Assembly (NCBI RefSeq): GCF_003265705.1
Contig: NW_020312968.1
Coordinates: forward strand, 9,204,593-9,268,592
DNA from: Callorhinus ursinus
Lineage: Eukaryota > Chordata > Mammalia > Carnivora > Otariidae
Direction of reading: 5' to 3'
Length of the DNA: 64,000 bases
The notes beneath the pieces are model-generated. The model saw only the letters and a list, made by a program, of their open reading frames with translations, did no database searches and had not been told where the DNA came from. A program made the position numbers and the translations under genes. How positions within the stretch are numbered: position 1 is the stretch's first letter; each line of letters begins with the position of its first letter. Below are positions 36,155 through 51,414 of this stretch, piece by piece.

Positions 36155-36882
36155 AAGAAAGTACTATTTAGACTGCAGTTGACTAATAATCTAGTTATTC
36201 AGGCTGCTAAGACAGGGAGTGATAGTAGTAAAAATATGGCGTTAGGTAGGACTGATCAAACAAATAATGGTGCTTGGCATTGAGAAATGGCTTGTGGTTT
36301 TATATTAATAATTATAGTAATAAAATTGATAGTACCTATAATTGAAGATATACCTGTTAAATATGGGGGGAAAGTAGGTCAACAGAAGCTCCTGTGTGAA
36401 CGAGGTTACCAGCTGGAGGTGGGTACAGTTCAACTTGCTCAAGCAATAACAAGTCAAGCACTGCTTCAACTGTTGATTATGTGAGCAAGAATAACCATGA
36501 CGGTGCGAGTAGTCAGAAACTGATTTACTTGAGAAAATGCTATATCGGGGTGGGGGGGCGCCTGGGTGGCTCAGTTGTTAAGTGTCTGCCTTCGGTTCAG
36601 ATCATGACCCCAGGGTCCTGGGATCGAGACCTGCATCAGGCTCCCTGCTCCGCGGGAGGCCTGCTTCTCCCTCTCCCACTCCCCCTGCTTGTGTTCCTGC
36701 TCTTGCTATCTCTCTCTCTGTCAAATAAATATATAAATAATCTTTTAAAAAAAAAGAAAGAAAAGAAAATGCTATATCAGGAGCACCAGTTATTAACGGG
36801 ATTGGTCAGTTTCTGAATCCTCCCTCCAATTATAACTTGTATAACCATGAAGAAAATTATTACAAATGCATGGGTGGTTACA
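36155..36882 (-). pseudogene. MT-CO1 (NUMT): Nuclear mitochondrial insertion (NUMT): internal COX1 fragment, split by a SINE
   Basis: On the minus strand about 498 bp of COX1 is present, from the HAFVMIFFMV region (36882) through the MNNMSF-type region to the TDRNLN region (36155). Decoded with the mitochondrial code, one stretch reads SSIMGTINFIT, then [20 protein letters not shown], against SSILGAINFITTIINMKP in COX1. TGA for Trp and ATA for Met show mitochondrial origin. A Can-SINE at 36547-36764 interrupts it within the GAPDMAF codons. COX1 residues are roughly 57 to 220. The fragment is non-functional under the nuclear code. Confidence 0.9.
36547..36764 (+). mobile_element. Can-SINE inserted in the NUMT, 14-bp TSD
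   Basis: SINEC head 'gcgcctgggtggctcagttg' and an A-rich tail. The duplicated target gaaaatgctatatc (36533-36546 and 36765-36778) is itself COX1 sequence, so the SINE came after the NUMT. Confidence 0.93.
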
Positions 36883-37039
36883 GCTGGGGCTGAATTTTTA
36901 TGATAGTTTCTTAAAGGTTATTCATGTTTGCAACTTTCATGCACTTTGCAAAATAAAATGTCCCGACAAGTAAATGAAAAATTCAGCATTTTGTCATTGT
37001 TTTGACTGCATTTTCCAACAATTACAACACAAGACAGGA

Positions 37040-37440
37040 TGAATGGACTTTTCCATGGAAAGACACTGTGCTAAGCTGCAGGACTACAGATATGAATAAG
37101 AAACAGTTCCTACTCTCTAGGAACTATTTCAGGGGAAACACACATACATATAAATAACTAGAATGTAAGTCCAACTGTTATACAGAACATGCTAAACAAA
37201 ATGCTCAGAGGGCAAGAATATAAGAGCAATTAATCCTGATCAATGATGGTTTACCCTAATTCTTACTGCTTGTCAGGCAATATTTCTATGTACATTTCAT
37301 ACTTCTTTTCACCTAAACTTCAGAGCAACCTATGAAGTAGATACTTTTATAATTCCCATTATATAGGTTGACAAGCTGAAGATTATAGACACTACTTCAC
37401 AAGTAAATTGCGGAGTTGGTGTTCAAACCCAAATAGTCAG
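37040..37440 (+). mobile_element. Ancient LINE-class remnants (L2-like)
   Basis: 37040-37200 resembles the 'gatacag..gaacaaaaca' repeat class. 37245-37440 has L2 features ('tatgaagtagatactt', 'cattatataggttgacaagctgaag'). Confidence 0.5.
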
Positions 37441-37646
37441 AACACTGACCAGAAAGAAATGCATATAGAGGAGGTAACATTTTAACTGGACCCAGAATGG
37501 GTAATGCTGATTGGCAAACAATTGAGGGAAAGAGAATTCCAGAGAGAGGGAATGGCATGAACAGAAAGCATGGAAGCTTGAGATATGTTCATTGTGATTG
37601 ATGTGGTCCAGTAACGTGTAGCTGGGGCCACTACACCTCCTCATTA

Positions 37647-39364
<1,718 letters not shown>

Positions 39365-39560
39365 CAACAGCACATGGCTAGACACTATTCTAAATGTCTT
39401 CACATTAAATGCTCATGAAAACTCTACTATTCTCGCTTCACACCTGAGGAAATAAAGACATGGAAAGTTTCAGACTCTTGATCAAAGTTACAACCTACTA
39501 AGTGGTGGAGCCAAGAATGAAAGAGAAGCCATCTGTCTCCAGGACCCACTCTTAACCTCT
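39365..39560 (+). mobile_element. L2 fragment
   Basis: 'ctagacactattctaaatg', 'cacacctgaggaaataaagac' and 'ctactaagtggtggagcc' fit L2. Confidence 0.65.
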
Positions 39561-39681
39561 ATTTCCTGTTATCAGGGGCAAATGTCCCTCAAGTTGAGAC
39601 CTCCCATATTTATCAGTATTAGAACCCCAAAATTTTAGCTAGGGACCTGGTATTTCAGACTACATTTTCTAGTCTCCTTTA

Positions 39682-39812
39682 TTTTTTTTAAATGTTTAAA
39701 GTTTTTATTTAAATTCCAGTTAGTTAACATACAGTGTAATATTAGCTTCAGGTATACAATATAGAGATTCAATCCTCCATACAACACCCAGTGCTTATCA
39801 CAGCAAGTTCAG
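39682..39812 (-). mobile_element. Older L1 3' end, antisense, 15-bp TSD
   Basis: Reversed L1 3' UTR ('gttagttaacatacagtgta') between ttctagtctccttta (39667-39681) and ttctagtttccttta (39813-39827), one mismatch. Confidence 0.85.
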
Positions 39813-39827
39813 TTCTAGTTTCCTTTA

Positions 39828-42800
39828 TACTTAAACATGACGAGTGACTGGTTCTGAACAACAAGGCATAAATGGAAGTAATTTATACAACCTCCAGGAA
39901 AGGTCCCGCTTCTGTTTTTCTTTTCCTCCTGCATGAAATGTGGACATAATGACAGGTTTCTGGCAGCCATCTTGGGCTCTGCACAGGGATGGCAGGGTAG
40001 AAAGCTGGAAGGAGTAGGTTTCTGACAAACTTCCATACCAGTCCTGACCTGCTATCATCCACACTTTTTACATGAAAGAATAAAACCTTATGTGAAGAGC
40101 CACTGTTGATTTCTGGTTTCTGTTGCATGTGGGCAAACCAAACCCAAACCATTTTAATGTGAAAAATCACTTTGGTCTAGCAATGTTCATAACCTGACAT
40201 AAGGGTGGATAATTTATAAAAGCACTAGCATATGTTTAAAAGTCTTTTGGGAGATACAGATATATATATATATATATATCACAAACTGGAGATTGGCAAT
40301 TTGGTATGTGAGGTTGCTAAATTAACACAGCACAAACTTGCTGGATAATCACTAAAATTTCCATTAAATTTGCATAATAAGTTCTAGGTTGAGTCAAATG
40401 GTAATATAAAAAATATCTAATGTGTGTTTAGGAAGTTCACTTCATAACATCATTCTTATTCCCCACTTTCCTGAGTATCCATTTTTCTTAAAGTCTCAAT
40501 TTCTAATCTTCCAAGATGAACTCTTCCTATATGTGTGGCATTTAAGAAATCCCAGTAGTAGAACAGTAACTGTTAACTGGGTAACTGGTACAGGGAAAGA
40601 GAAAGTCATTTATAACTTCCCCTCAAGTTCCACATTTGAGGGTAACCAGACTCTTTCTGCTGAGGATGACTGACCCCCAGAAGAATCTCTCTTGGAAAGA
40701 TTCATTTTAGTTGATTGCTAATTGACATTTCTTTCTTGTGTTGCTTATAGGGTTCCCAGAAAGCAGACTCCTCTGACCCATACTTTAGGAAGTGCAGATA
40801 CTTTGCAAGTCAAGTTCCCTCTGTGATGCCACAGGCTGTTTCAGGAATAAGTCTGACCTCAGTCAACCAAGTTCCCCAACTTCAGGGTAACAGTTATTCA
40901 AATTCCCTAAGGCCCCACACTACAGCAGGAAGTAGCTTATCCCATGGGGAAAGGAGGGGTGGAACTCAACATATAAGTTCTCTCTAAAGGACTCCTCCAA
41001 ATTCCAAATACTCTCAGCCAGGTCTCTTCAATTTCAACCTTTTCTTTCTTTTTTTTTTATCTTCAAGGTGTATGAGAGACCAAGAGGCTTGGAATCAATT
41101 ACCGCCCAAATGCTTTGCATGTTCTATGTGACAGATTTGGCACCTCACTTTGGAATAAAGAACTTGGCATCTATCATCTTAGATCTTCAGTCATAACTGA
41201 AGAGTTTTATTTTACCTGTTAAGTAGCACTTCCCCTACCAATTGTAGCTTTTTTGTACCTTTGCCAAAAGGTCATCATCATCATCAACAAGCAATACCAA
41301 GACTTCATAAAAAGTCTTTATCTTTAAAAAGGGATGATTCTTATTTCTCAGCAGTTTTGCTCTTGGAAATTCTGGTTCTATTTTCATGTCTAGGAGAACT
41401 CAGTAGTAGTTCCCTACAGAGATTATTTAAAGGATCTCAGAGAATCAGTGAGGCTCCCTCCCCATCATTATTTTGAACAACTGGGACACACGGGGTATGA
41501 TCAGAAAAATAATTTCATTCTTTTTTTTTTTTACTACCTCTTCTATCTTTTCTTATAATCACCTCAGATAACAAAACAAATCACCTCAGATAACAAAACA
41601 AAAACAGTCTCACTTAAGTAATGAATGTTGGTAGAATAATCACAAGAGGGCCTTTTAGTTGTCTTGTGATCTGAGGGAAGGAAAGAACAGAGCAAGTGAA
41701 GAACTTAGAAAATCAGCCAACCCTCCCCACATAGACAGACTTCCCTGGCCTGGAGCAGTCTAGCTGGAGGAAGAGAAAATCTTTCACCTTAAATGAAATT
41801 CATCATTTTGATGAGATACTTTAATTACTGAAATGGGACCAACAGACTTGTTATGATCAGAGAGTGACCATAAAAATTATAAAATCTGCATAACATTTTA
41901 TCCAGGGGTACAGAAAAGAACTCACTCCACGAAGCAGGGTGAATAGACAGCGGAGACAAAGAATACAGGTGTGTGTGTGATTGCGTCTTTTGAGTGCCAT
42001 TTGTTCAACATAACAGTGCACATGCTTTGGGAAACTGATATACTGAAAAATTAAAATCTGATTTCTCTAAGAGTTAAATGAGGCATGATTATTGCTATAG
42101 AAAAAGAATTATGAAGGCGAGTGACAGGATCAAAATGGCAGACACTGACATTCATTCCTGTCCCAGATCCCTAAAAATGACAGAGCAGATACACACTTGA
42201 ATCAATAAACCCAGAGCTGCATCAGTAGACATGGAAAGTACACTCAGTTGGCCTAAATTTATACAGAATTCCTGAAACAGAAGAGGCAGGTGCACTTGTG
42301 CTGATGTTAGAAAAGACGATCCAAAGTAGATCCACGAGAGGATGCTGGAACTGGTGGCATCAACTCCAAGCTCAGAGATGATAGAAACCTGAAGCAAGAG
42401 GAGACCCTGACTCCATCACCCACTCGCCCCAAACATCTTCCTTTTTCCTGGCTTAAGCAGTTCTCCTCCAGTGGCATTTAAAATTATTCCATCTACAAAA
42501 ATTTGATCCATATGCCTCTTTCAGGTACTTAGATCTGAATGCAAGAAGCATCTGTAAGTATAGTCTTATGATCAAAACACTATTCTACAATGTCAATCAA
42601 AGAAAAAAAAAACACCTGAACCAATTAAGTAAAAGATAATTGAATTTCTGAGATCTGGTATAATTATATCCCTTTATATCCATTTTAGGGTCATTAGTTT
42701 TTAAATGTCATATTTTCATCCACTAAAATAGCTCATATTTGAGACTTGCTTGGCTATCTTTTACCGATTCATAAAAAGAATGTTAGCACACTTTTGTACC

Positions 42801-43455
42801 ATTCATTTATTTACCATTTTAACGTCCAAAATGACTGTAATGCTATTAATACTAGTATTGGCCTAATTTGCTCATCCACGTTGTCCTGTTAGGTCCAGAA
42901 ATGCCTCGGCACTGATCCATTAGCCGTATAAGAAAAATCTGTTTAGTAAAATCACGCATGGTTTTCCTTGTTCCTTTATGTCTGATACGTTCTCACCTTC
43001 TATGAGACAGCATCAAATGTACTCTGTACTTAATTATTAGCAGTTTTGAGGAAGTTTCCTTCCTCAAAAGCAGCCTTACATACTGATCATGACAGAGGTA
43101 GTGTTCTGAGGATTCTTGGGTGAGGGACTTTACAAAGGAAGCAACCACGAGAGAAGAGCTCCTGAACATTTTAGTTTGCATGGGACTCACTCTGGTATAG
43201 TTAAGCAGCATCTGAATAAAGTTTAAATAAAATACCAAGACAAAATGCTATAGTTTAAAATATTATTTTCCATAAATTGCTTAGACTCATTAAACAATCA
43301 GAGAAAGTCAGTGGCTTGAATGAGTGCTTGTCTGGGAAACTGCATCCTATGTGCTCTCCTGAAGCCAGAAGGACCACTGGGGTAGGAATTCAATTATGGC
43401 ACCACTGAAACCTGCCTGGTATGTTTCCAAATTTCACCAACTAATGGTTCCTTTA
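39828..43455. other. CFAP95 intron, no gene recognised; small tandem repeats
   Basis: (TA)n at 40261-40279. A 22-bp unit, tcacctcagataacaaaacaaa, is perfectly duplicated at 41559-41580 and 41581-41602. Poly(T) runs at about 41050 and 41520. Open frames show no family features. Confidence 0.5.
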
Positions 43456-43459
43456 GATT

Positions 43460-44040
43460 CAGCTCAGGAGCTTCGCTGTGGCCACCTCCACTAGGAAACC
43501 ATCCCTGATCCTCTCCTCAACCCATTTCAGTTCAGGTGTCCCTCTCCACATCTTGATCTTCTTCCTATCATAGCATCCATCATATACTTTGTCACTGTGG
43601 TTGTACACCTGCACTTTCCCCACAAGCCTGTGAGTTCCTGATGTACAGAGACCTTGTTTTGAATTGTTTCTTACCACAGCACTTAGCAAAATAATAGGGC
43701 CTCAATATGTATTTGTGGAATATAGTCCTTTTTCCTTCTTTCCTCCCTCCATTTTTTCTTCCCTTCCTTCCTTCTTGCCTTTTCTTCTTTCTTTGTCTCT
43801 TTCCTTATTTCTTTCCTTCATTCCTTCCTTCCACAAGTATTTATTGAGGACCCACTCTGGACCAGGCACCATTGTGGGAACTGGAGATACAGCAGAGAAC
43901 AAAACAAACCAAAGTCCCTTCTCTCATGGAGCTAGTATTCTAGTCAAGAGACATGTGCAATTAACAACTAAAGAAGTCTTAAGTATATCCAGTGATTTAA
44001 ATGCCATGAAGAAAACTAAAGTAAGGAAAGGGGATAGGGA
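43460..44040 (+). mobile_element. L2-class remnants around a pyrimidine microsatellite
   Basis: 43460-43700 reads like the L2 3' UTR ('aggaaaccatccctgatcc', 'gcctgtgagttcctgatg'). 43731-43834 is TTCC/TTTC-rich. 43835-44040 has 'tatttattgaggacccactctgg' and 'gagatacagcagagaacaaaac', an old LINE-class segment. Confidence 0.6.
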
Positions 44041-45594
44041 GGGATGATGTGAATGGGCTGCTCTTTTTTACACAAATGGGCAACTAGCTCACTGAACAAG
44101 TGGGACTTGTAAGTAGGTACAAACAGAAAACAAATCCGTTCTTCCTCTATCACTGCCTATCCACAGATATTTGGAGAGGCGAATTCTTTTTTATGCTCCT
44201 TGATAAAATACAGGACAATTGCCAGGACCTGTATGTCCACTCTCAGATAATACAAACATCTTCTGGCTACTTTTGTCCCAAGAGAAGTCTCACTGAGGTA
44301 AGTATAATCCCCAGTACCATGTAGTAGCCAAAACTTCATTTGAAATGAAAGACTCATTCCTGTCGTTTAGGTCAGCTTTGGCCTGGCATACCTCAGTGGG
44401 AAAAGCAGGCACAGTTGGCTTCTTCTCAACTGTCCCCCTTAAACTTCTTCCCTACTCCTCAATTCCCTCTGGCTTCTTGAGGGTTTAAGATGTGGGATAC
44501 GAGGAAGGAGAGAGGCAAATGCAAGAAAGGTAGAAGTACACTCTTGTTTTGGTTTTCTCTGGGCATGTCTGATGTCTGATCCTCTCTGGCACTGATGGAT
44601 GTTCAAAGCTGACTTTTTTAGAATGTTCTGTATTTGTTGAGATCCCTTCTGGAAACATTCAATGGTTATGTTCCATGACACAGGATGGCATTGTCTGGAC
44701 TTAACTGTCCTGCCTCAGCCCCTGGGAATCCAGTCACTGTCCCTCCCATCCCTACATGAGAGGCTCTTGGGCAGGTTCTAAAATGGCTGTCATATTTCTC
44801 TTCTACATCTGATCCCCCAAAGCCACCTCTGGGCCTGAGTACTCAATAATCCTTGTCTCACCAATGATGTACATGTAGCTAGTTCCCCTCTTTCTGCTCT
44901 GCTGCTTTGGAAAGATCACCAGCGCCTCATATCTATAACTTCACTTAGGCACCCTTCCCCAGGCAGATGAGATTCGCAGTACGCCTTTTCCAAAGCCCTG
45001 TTTCTACTCTCAAACTCTTCTTTTGGTTTCTTGGATTTCAATCCTCTTATATCCTTCATGTGAGTACTGACCTAAGGGCACCATCTTCGAGGGTCTCACC
45101 TAAGTGGCCTAATATTTCACTTTGGCACATGGGACTATGGATTTGTTTGTGGCCTTTTGGAGTCTCAGCCAAAATAAAGACAAAGAAAGGCCTATTTAAA
45201 ATCCTGTTACAAATAAACAATGCTCACATTAGCCCCAGTAGCAGCATTTAAGGGCAAGGAGAACTTCATACAGTGGAATAGAAATACTGATGGTCAAAAA
45301 AAAGCAACCACTCAGCAGCATTACTGCAAAAATCCAAAAATGCTAAGACATGTAGGAGAGGAAACAGATGGAATGGGGCTAGCTAGCATGTTTGTGGACA
45401 TAATTCAGGAAACAAGACAGAGGTTATAGATAAGACATAAGAAACCAATGCCCCAACACACGCCCAAGCCAGAGCAAAAAAAAAAAGTCAGGTTCATTTT
45501 CTGCAAGGAGGATGCAGTGTTTGGGGGGTAAAAAGGCCGCTAGGCTGGGAGTGGAAACACTTGGCACTCCAAGAGACAGGTTGAGAGGTATTTA
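44041..45594. other. CFAP95 intron, no gene recognised
   Basis: Several short frames on both strands, none with a recognisable domain or splice context. Confidence 0.45.
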
Positions 45595-45790
45595 AGATCT
45601 TAGACTCTGGAACCAGAGGGTAAAAATAGATTTTAATTTTTAATGCACTTTCTTGCTGTTTGACTTTGAACAAGTGATCGAGCTTCACCTGGCCTCGGTT
45701 TCCTCATTTACACAATGTGGTCACTTAGAGTGCTAGCCTGAAGAGTTGTCCAGAGGATGAAATGAGGCACTGTTCATGTAACCATCTTAT
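45595..45790 (+). mobile_element. MIR SINE
   Basis: 'tagactctggaaccagag', 'gaacaagtgatcgagc' and 'ctcggtttcctcatttac' fit MIR. Confidence 0.68.
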
Positions 45791-46464
45791 TGAATTGATC
45801 CTATCCCATCAGTAGGATGCAATCATGAAGCAACTTCATTTTAATCAAGCTGCCTCTTCCATCCATGGCTAGTTCTTCCTTTCGCTTAATGGAAACTTTA
45901 TGCAAGTCCCATAACTTTTCTAGGCCCCTCAATCTTGAGAAGGATCTCATTTTAGTTATTAAATTTTCCAGTCCAGTGAAATCATCAAAATTGCTAACTG
46001 TATTAGATTTAAGCTTCTCACCTTCCCAGCTGGGTGCTGCTTTAGGCGTGGAATCCTGCAGCCGGTGGGCCTTGCTGTTTCACAAGTGTCAGACACCTGG
46101 ACCCTAAGCCCTCTAAGTTCCAGGATACACATATTAATTTCTCTTATTTCCTTGAAACACCTCTCACCTGAGGAAGAAGGGACATGCATCCCACAATGAA
46201 ATAAATCCTTGAACTCTAGTCTTCACGGACATAATCACTCATACTGGCCTAACCTAGTTTAGAATATCTTAGCAGGTCCTGCCTGGATGGTCTAGCATCT
46301 TGCTTTAGGATGTGTGTTTTTCACCAACTATTGAGAGTATTCTAGTATTTAGGTCTCTATCAAAACTCTGTGGCAAGAAGAAGAACTCAACCATCCTTCT
46401 GCTACATCTAACATCACACCTGACATATGAAAATATGAAGTCTCTGTGTATCCCCCTCTTTTTA

Positions 46465-46620
46465 ATTCCTGGGACCTTGGGTGAATCATTTAAGATCAGT
46501 GGGTCTGGGTTTAGAACTGGAATAATAATATCTTTCTTGTCAATTTTATAACTTTGTTGAGAAGTGCAAGAAACAAGATGGGTAAACAAGTGCTTTATAC
46601 ACAAAAAGTCTAGAAAAATG
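46465..46620 (+). mobile_element. MIR fragment
   Basis: 'gggaccttgggtgaatcat' and 'aactggaataataatatct' fit the MIR core. Confidence 0.5.
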
Positions 46621-46945
46621 TAACTTACTCTTAGGATAGAGAATAGCAATTTTGTCAGAAATAGTTGACCCCTTGATCTATTTTCATTCCTATCTAATAT
46701 ATCTGTAAACCTGGAACAATAAGGAAAGATTTCAATGACCACGAACAAAAGTCACAGAGAAGGCAAATATTATCTTATTTCTACAACCTCTATTAGACCT
46801 GAGTCTTGACTGCTGTAATGTGTATAATGTACAGAATGAAAGTTTGAGGTTCCTCCATCTCACAGTTCACTTCATCTAACTTCCTCCTATAACCCAGAGA
46901 CCAAGAACATTTTCCTTTGGAACTCAAAAATAAGTGTTTTTTTTT

Positions 46946-47143
46946 TATTTTTTTTTATAGATTTTATTTATTTATTTGAGAGAGAGAATGAGATAGAGAG
47001 AGAGCACGAGAGGGAAGAGGGTCAGAGGGAGAAGCAGACTCCCCGCTAAGCAGGGAGCCCGATGTGGGACTCGATCCTGGGACTCCAGGATCATGACCTG
47101 AGCCAAAGGCAGTCGCTTAACCAACTGAGCCACCCAGGCGCCC
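46946..47143 (-). mobile_element. Can-SINE, antisense, 17-bp TSD
   Basis: Full-length SINEC in reverse ending 'ccacccaggcgccc', with aataagtgttttttttt at 46929-46945 and 47144-47160. Confidence 0.92.
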
Positions 47144-47160
47144 AATAAGTGTTTTTTTTT

Positions 47161-47477
47161 AAGAGTCAAAGATGCTACGTGCATGCCAGGAAATGTGTGC
47201 TTTGCCTCACTTGCTCTTGTCCTGACCACACAGCCCCATGGCTCAAGAAAGCAAGGCCAAGCTGGGTTTGGTGGGGCAGGGCAGAGTGGCTACCAACAGA
47301 ACTGAGCACCAGACTTGGGAACCCCTCCATGCGCTGGCTAGTGACCAAAAAGGCAGCCTGGTGTAGAGGCAAGAGGCCAATGTGGAAACTGAGGAAACCA
47401 TCAGAATGCCCTTGAGATTTGAGCTGTAGGGCAAAAAGACACTGAGCAGCACAAAATCAGGACGTCAATGAGACACT

Positions 47478-47522
<45 letters not shown>

Positions 47523-48164
47523 AAGAGAGGAGGGGGGAGGATGTCTTGCTTTAGAGATGTCTTGGTTCCTGTAAGTGTCCTTGATTCCATTTCCAGGCAG
47601 CTGCATCTTTATAATAAATGTCCATTTTTCTGGCTATCCTTATTATTCTCTATCCATTGTTAACTATAAAAGGCAGGAAGAAACAAGCATGAGCCCTGCC
47701 AGGCTAATTCATTCCCATCACCCTGGAGAACTGAGAATCTTCTAGACCCATGTCCAACATAGAATTATGGATCTTCCTTGGCTTGCTCTATTTCAAAATG
47801 GCCCTGCCTTTGGGGGCAGAGTGTGATACAAACCTAGTCTTCTCAACACATTTGCACCTGCCCTAGTCAAATTACCAGCTCTTCAGCCCAAAAGTCATCC
47901 CATAAGGCCGAACTGAGTCTTCAAAGAGCCCAAAGTTCTTGACACTGTAGGACACAAGATTTGGGGGTCTCTGGAGAGGTGAGCTCCCGCCTTACACCAA
48001 TTGGGCAGGCACCTAAATAGCCAAGGAGTAACCCATTCATGACACTTCAAACAGGAAGTACTCGTGCAATGAATATTCCTTTTGGAACTGGGTCATACAA
48101 AAGTTAGGAGAATAATACTAGCGTGTTTTAATAACTCACAACTCTACTGCCTTACGACAAATAC
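47161..48164. other. CFAP95 intron; (GT)n microsatellite
   Basis: (GT)17 at 47479-47512 is followed by GA-rich sequence. Nothing else was recognised. Confidence 0.6.
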
Positions 48165-48530
48165 AAAGGACTTGAGATCAAAGAAATGGATTCAAAGTCA
48201 CACTCTTCAACTCCCTAACTGGGGACTTTAAGTCACTTAACCTCTAGGAGTTTCTCCTCCTCTATAAAATAGAGAGAATACCACCTACGTTACAGGGTTA
48301 TTGTGAAGATTAAAGGAGTCATGGAACAAAATGCTGTGGCTGCAGCAACAGCATCATAACAGCATGGATGATATCTTGAGCACTTGCTATGTGCCAGGCA
48401 CTGAGTCAACCACTTTATTTGCTTTAGCTCATTTAATTTCTCCAACAACCTTATGACATGTGCACATTTTACAGGCAACATCATTGAAGCATCCAGTGAC
48501 TAAGTCACCTGCCTAAGTACCCAACACAGC
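48165..48530 (+). mobile_element. MIR followed by L2 fragment
   Basis: 48165-48335 shows 'aagtcacttaacctctaggag' and 'acagggttattgtgaagattaaa' (MIR). 48370-48530 shows 'gagcacttgctatgtgccaggcactgag' in pieces and 'cattttacaggcaac' (L2). Confidence 0.7.
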
Positions 48531-48614
48531 ATGGAAGGGTGGCACCAACAAAGAGCTCCTCCCTTTATTTTTCCACGTTTCACTAGGAAGAAGATTCAAG
48601 ATCTAAAGAAATCA

Positions 48615-49504
<890 letters not shown>

Positions 49505-49690
49505 GTAGCCCAAAATTCATCCATCCATCCACCCATCCAATTGTCCGTTCATTCAGTCAATATTTTAAGTACCTACTACATGCCAGGCAGGGAATGCAAT
49601 GGGGACCAAGCCTGATGCAGTCCCTGCCTTCATTGCTCACACCCTGGTGACAAAATTCTACAATGTGGGCACAGGGTCATGGAAGCAGAA
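49505..49690 (+). mobile_element. (CATC)n tract and LINE-class remnant
   Basis: 'catccatccatccacccatcc' is followed by 'aagtacctactacatgccaggca' and 'ctgccttcattgctcacac', an old L2-type segment. Confidence 0.5.
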
Positions 49691-50044
49691 CAGCACCCAC
49701 TCATCTGGATGGGGCATGCTAATCTAAATCAGGAGGCCCTTTAGGACCTGACCCCCCCCCCACCTCATCCCACTCTTTTGGGGCTGGGACCCTGCACTGC
49801 ATTCAGAGTATACCCTTGCCTCTCCACCTCTGAGATGAGAGCAGAACACTGCATAGAACACAGGAAGGGAGCCTAGGATGGAGCATCAGAGCTCAGGCAT
49901 GTGAACCCTCTGCCCTCCTCATGTCTGAGCATTAAATTGCAAAACACTAAAAGCATTTTGGTGCCATATCAGCATTTTCCGAGAGCCTCACAGGAAGGTC
50001 TCACTTTAGTCCTTAGGTGGAATACTGAACAACATCAAGAACCA

Positions 50045-50240
50045 GGAGTGGTAGAGTGAATGGGGCCATGGGTTTGAGTTATTGCTCAAGTCCTAGCTGT
50101 GTGACTTTGGGCAATTCACTTAACCTTTCTGTGTTTCCATTTCCACATGTATAAAATGAGGACAGAAATAAGACCAATAAGATTTTTGCAAAGTGAAAAA
50201 AATAAAAGCAGAAGGTCCTTCAAATACTGTAAAGTATCAT
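50045..50240 (+). mobile_element. MIR SINE
   Basis: 'caagtcctagctgtgtgactttgggcaattcactta' in pieces, then 'tgtataaaatgagga', fits MIR. Confidence 0.75.
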
Positions 50241-51179
50241 TAACACCTATGTATAATGAATACCAATCCAGCTTTAAAAAATTCTGGCGTACATGAATTG
50301 CAACTTTATTTTTTCCATAATTGTACTTAATTTATTTTCTAAGTGTTCATATCACTAAGATGGAGAAACCTTAATCTTGGTCAATTCTGGATCTCTTCCC
50401 ACTCTCAAGGGCCTGTGTGGTGCCACAATGCCAAGAATCTATCTTTGTTGCCATCATCTCTCCCTGCTGACATCGGTGGAAATCTCCTCATTCTCCTGTG
50501 GTCTTCCATTATGGATCCATGCAAATCTCTGCTATGCCCTTCTGGTCCTGACACATAGACTCTTGCTTAGACTAGCACTCTGCCACAAGCGTGCCATTAT
50601 CTAAGCCACCAAGAACTTTCATGAGCCATCAAGAACCCAGAGTTCCTGGAAAACAGATGCCATCCCTGAGCTGTTTGCCTGGCCCCTCAAGAAGATTTCA
50701 TGTCCCCCTCACACTGGGCTTGGGGGATACAAACAAGCCCCACAGTTCAACAGCTCCGAAATCATTTCCCTAGGAATGGAGGGCTAGGCAATGATAGGTC
50801 CCATCTGCTTGAGAATTTCTAAAGCCTTAACCTTTCCAATTTGGGGTCCCAGACAAACCCACACATTTTCAACTTCTCTGGGGCCCTCCATCTTCGGTCC
50901 ATGAACTCTTCATCTGCCATGGGACAGGATAGCCAGCTCTTCAACTATTCTTCCAAATCTATGGTGTCATCCTAAGATCCAAGTTTTTGAACCCCAAACC
51001 CAAGAATTTCGTGTTTTTGTTGCCTGCTGGGTCTTTCTTCCCGGAGGCAATAAAACCAGAGTAACTCCCTGGGAGCATAAGAATGAACAGGAAAAGCACA
51101 GTCAGCCTCTGAATGTGTAATCCTAATGCTCATTTCTTCACTAGTGACCATGCACAGTGCCCAGGGTACAGAGTGTTTT
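50241..51179. other. Intronic, no gene recognised
   Basis: Several overlapping frames at 50343-50773 lack domains. No repeat was named. Confidence 0.45.
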
Positions 51180-51194
51180 AAAACATGAGAGTGT

Positions 51195-51399
51195 TGGGCG
51201 CCTGGGTGGCTCAGTTGGTTAAGGGATTGCCTTCGGCTCAGGTCATGATCCCGGAGTCCTGGAATCGAGTCCCACATCAGGCTCCCGGCTCAGCAGGGAG
51301 CCTGCTTCTCCCTCTGACCCTTTCCCCTCTCATGCTGTTTCTCTCTCTCTCTCTCTCTCAAATAAATAAATAAAATCTTTTAAAAATAAATAAATAAAT
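51195..51399 (+). mobile_element. Can-SINE, sense, 15-bp perfect TSD
   Basis: SINEC with (AATA)n tail, flanked by aaaacatgagagtgt at 51180-51194 and 51400-51414. Confidence 0.94.
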
Positions 51400-51414
51400 A
51401 AAACATGAGAGTGT

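Noticed and set aside
43702..43902. Lys/Glu-rich minus-strand peptide
   Set aside because: Translation of a TTCC/TTTC microsatellite.
51185..51373. Recurring '(G)AWVAQLVK.LP.AQVMIP' peptide (also at 30317, 36481, 46972, 58194)
   Set aside because: It is the translation of the Can-SINE consensus, not a protein family.
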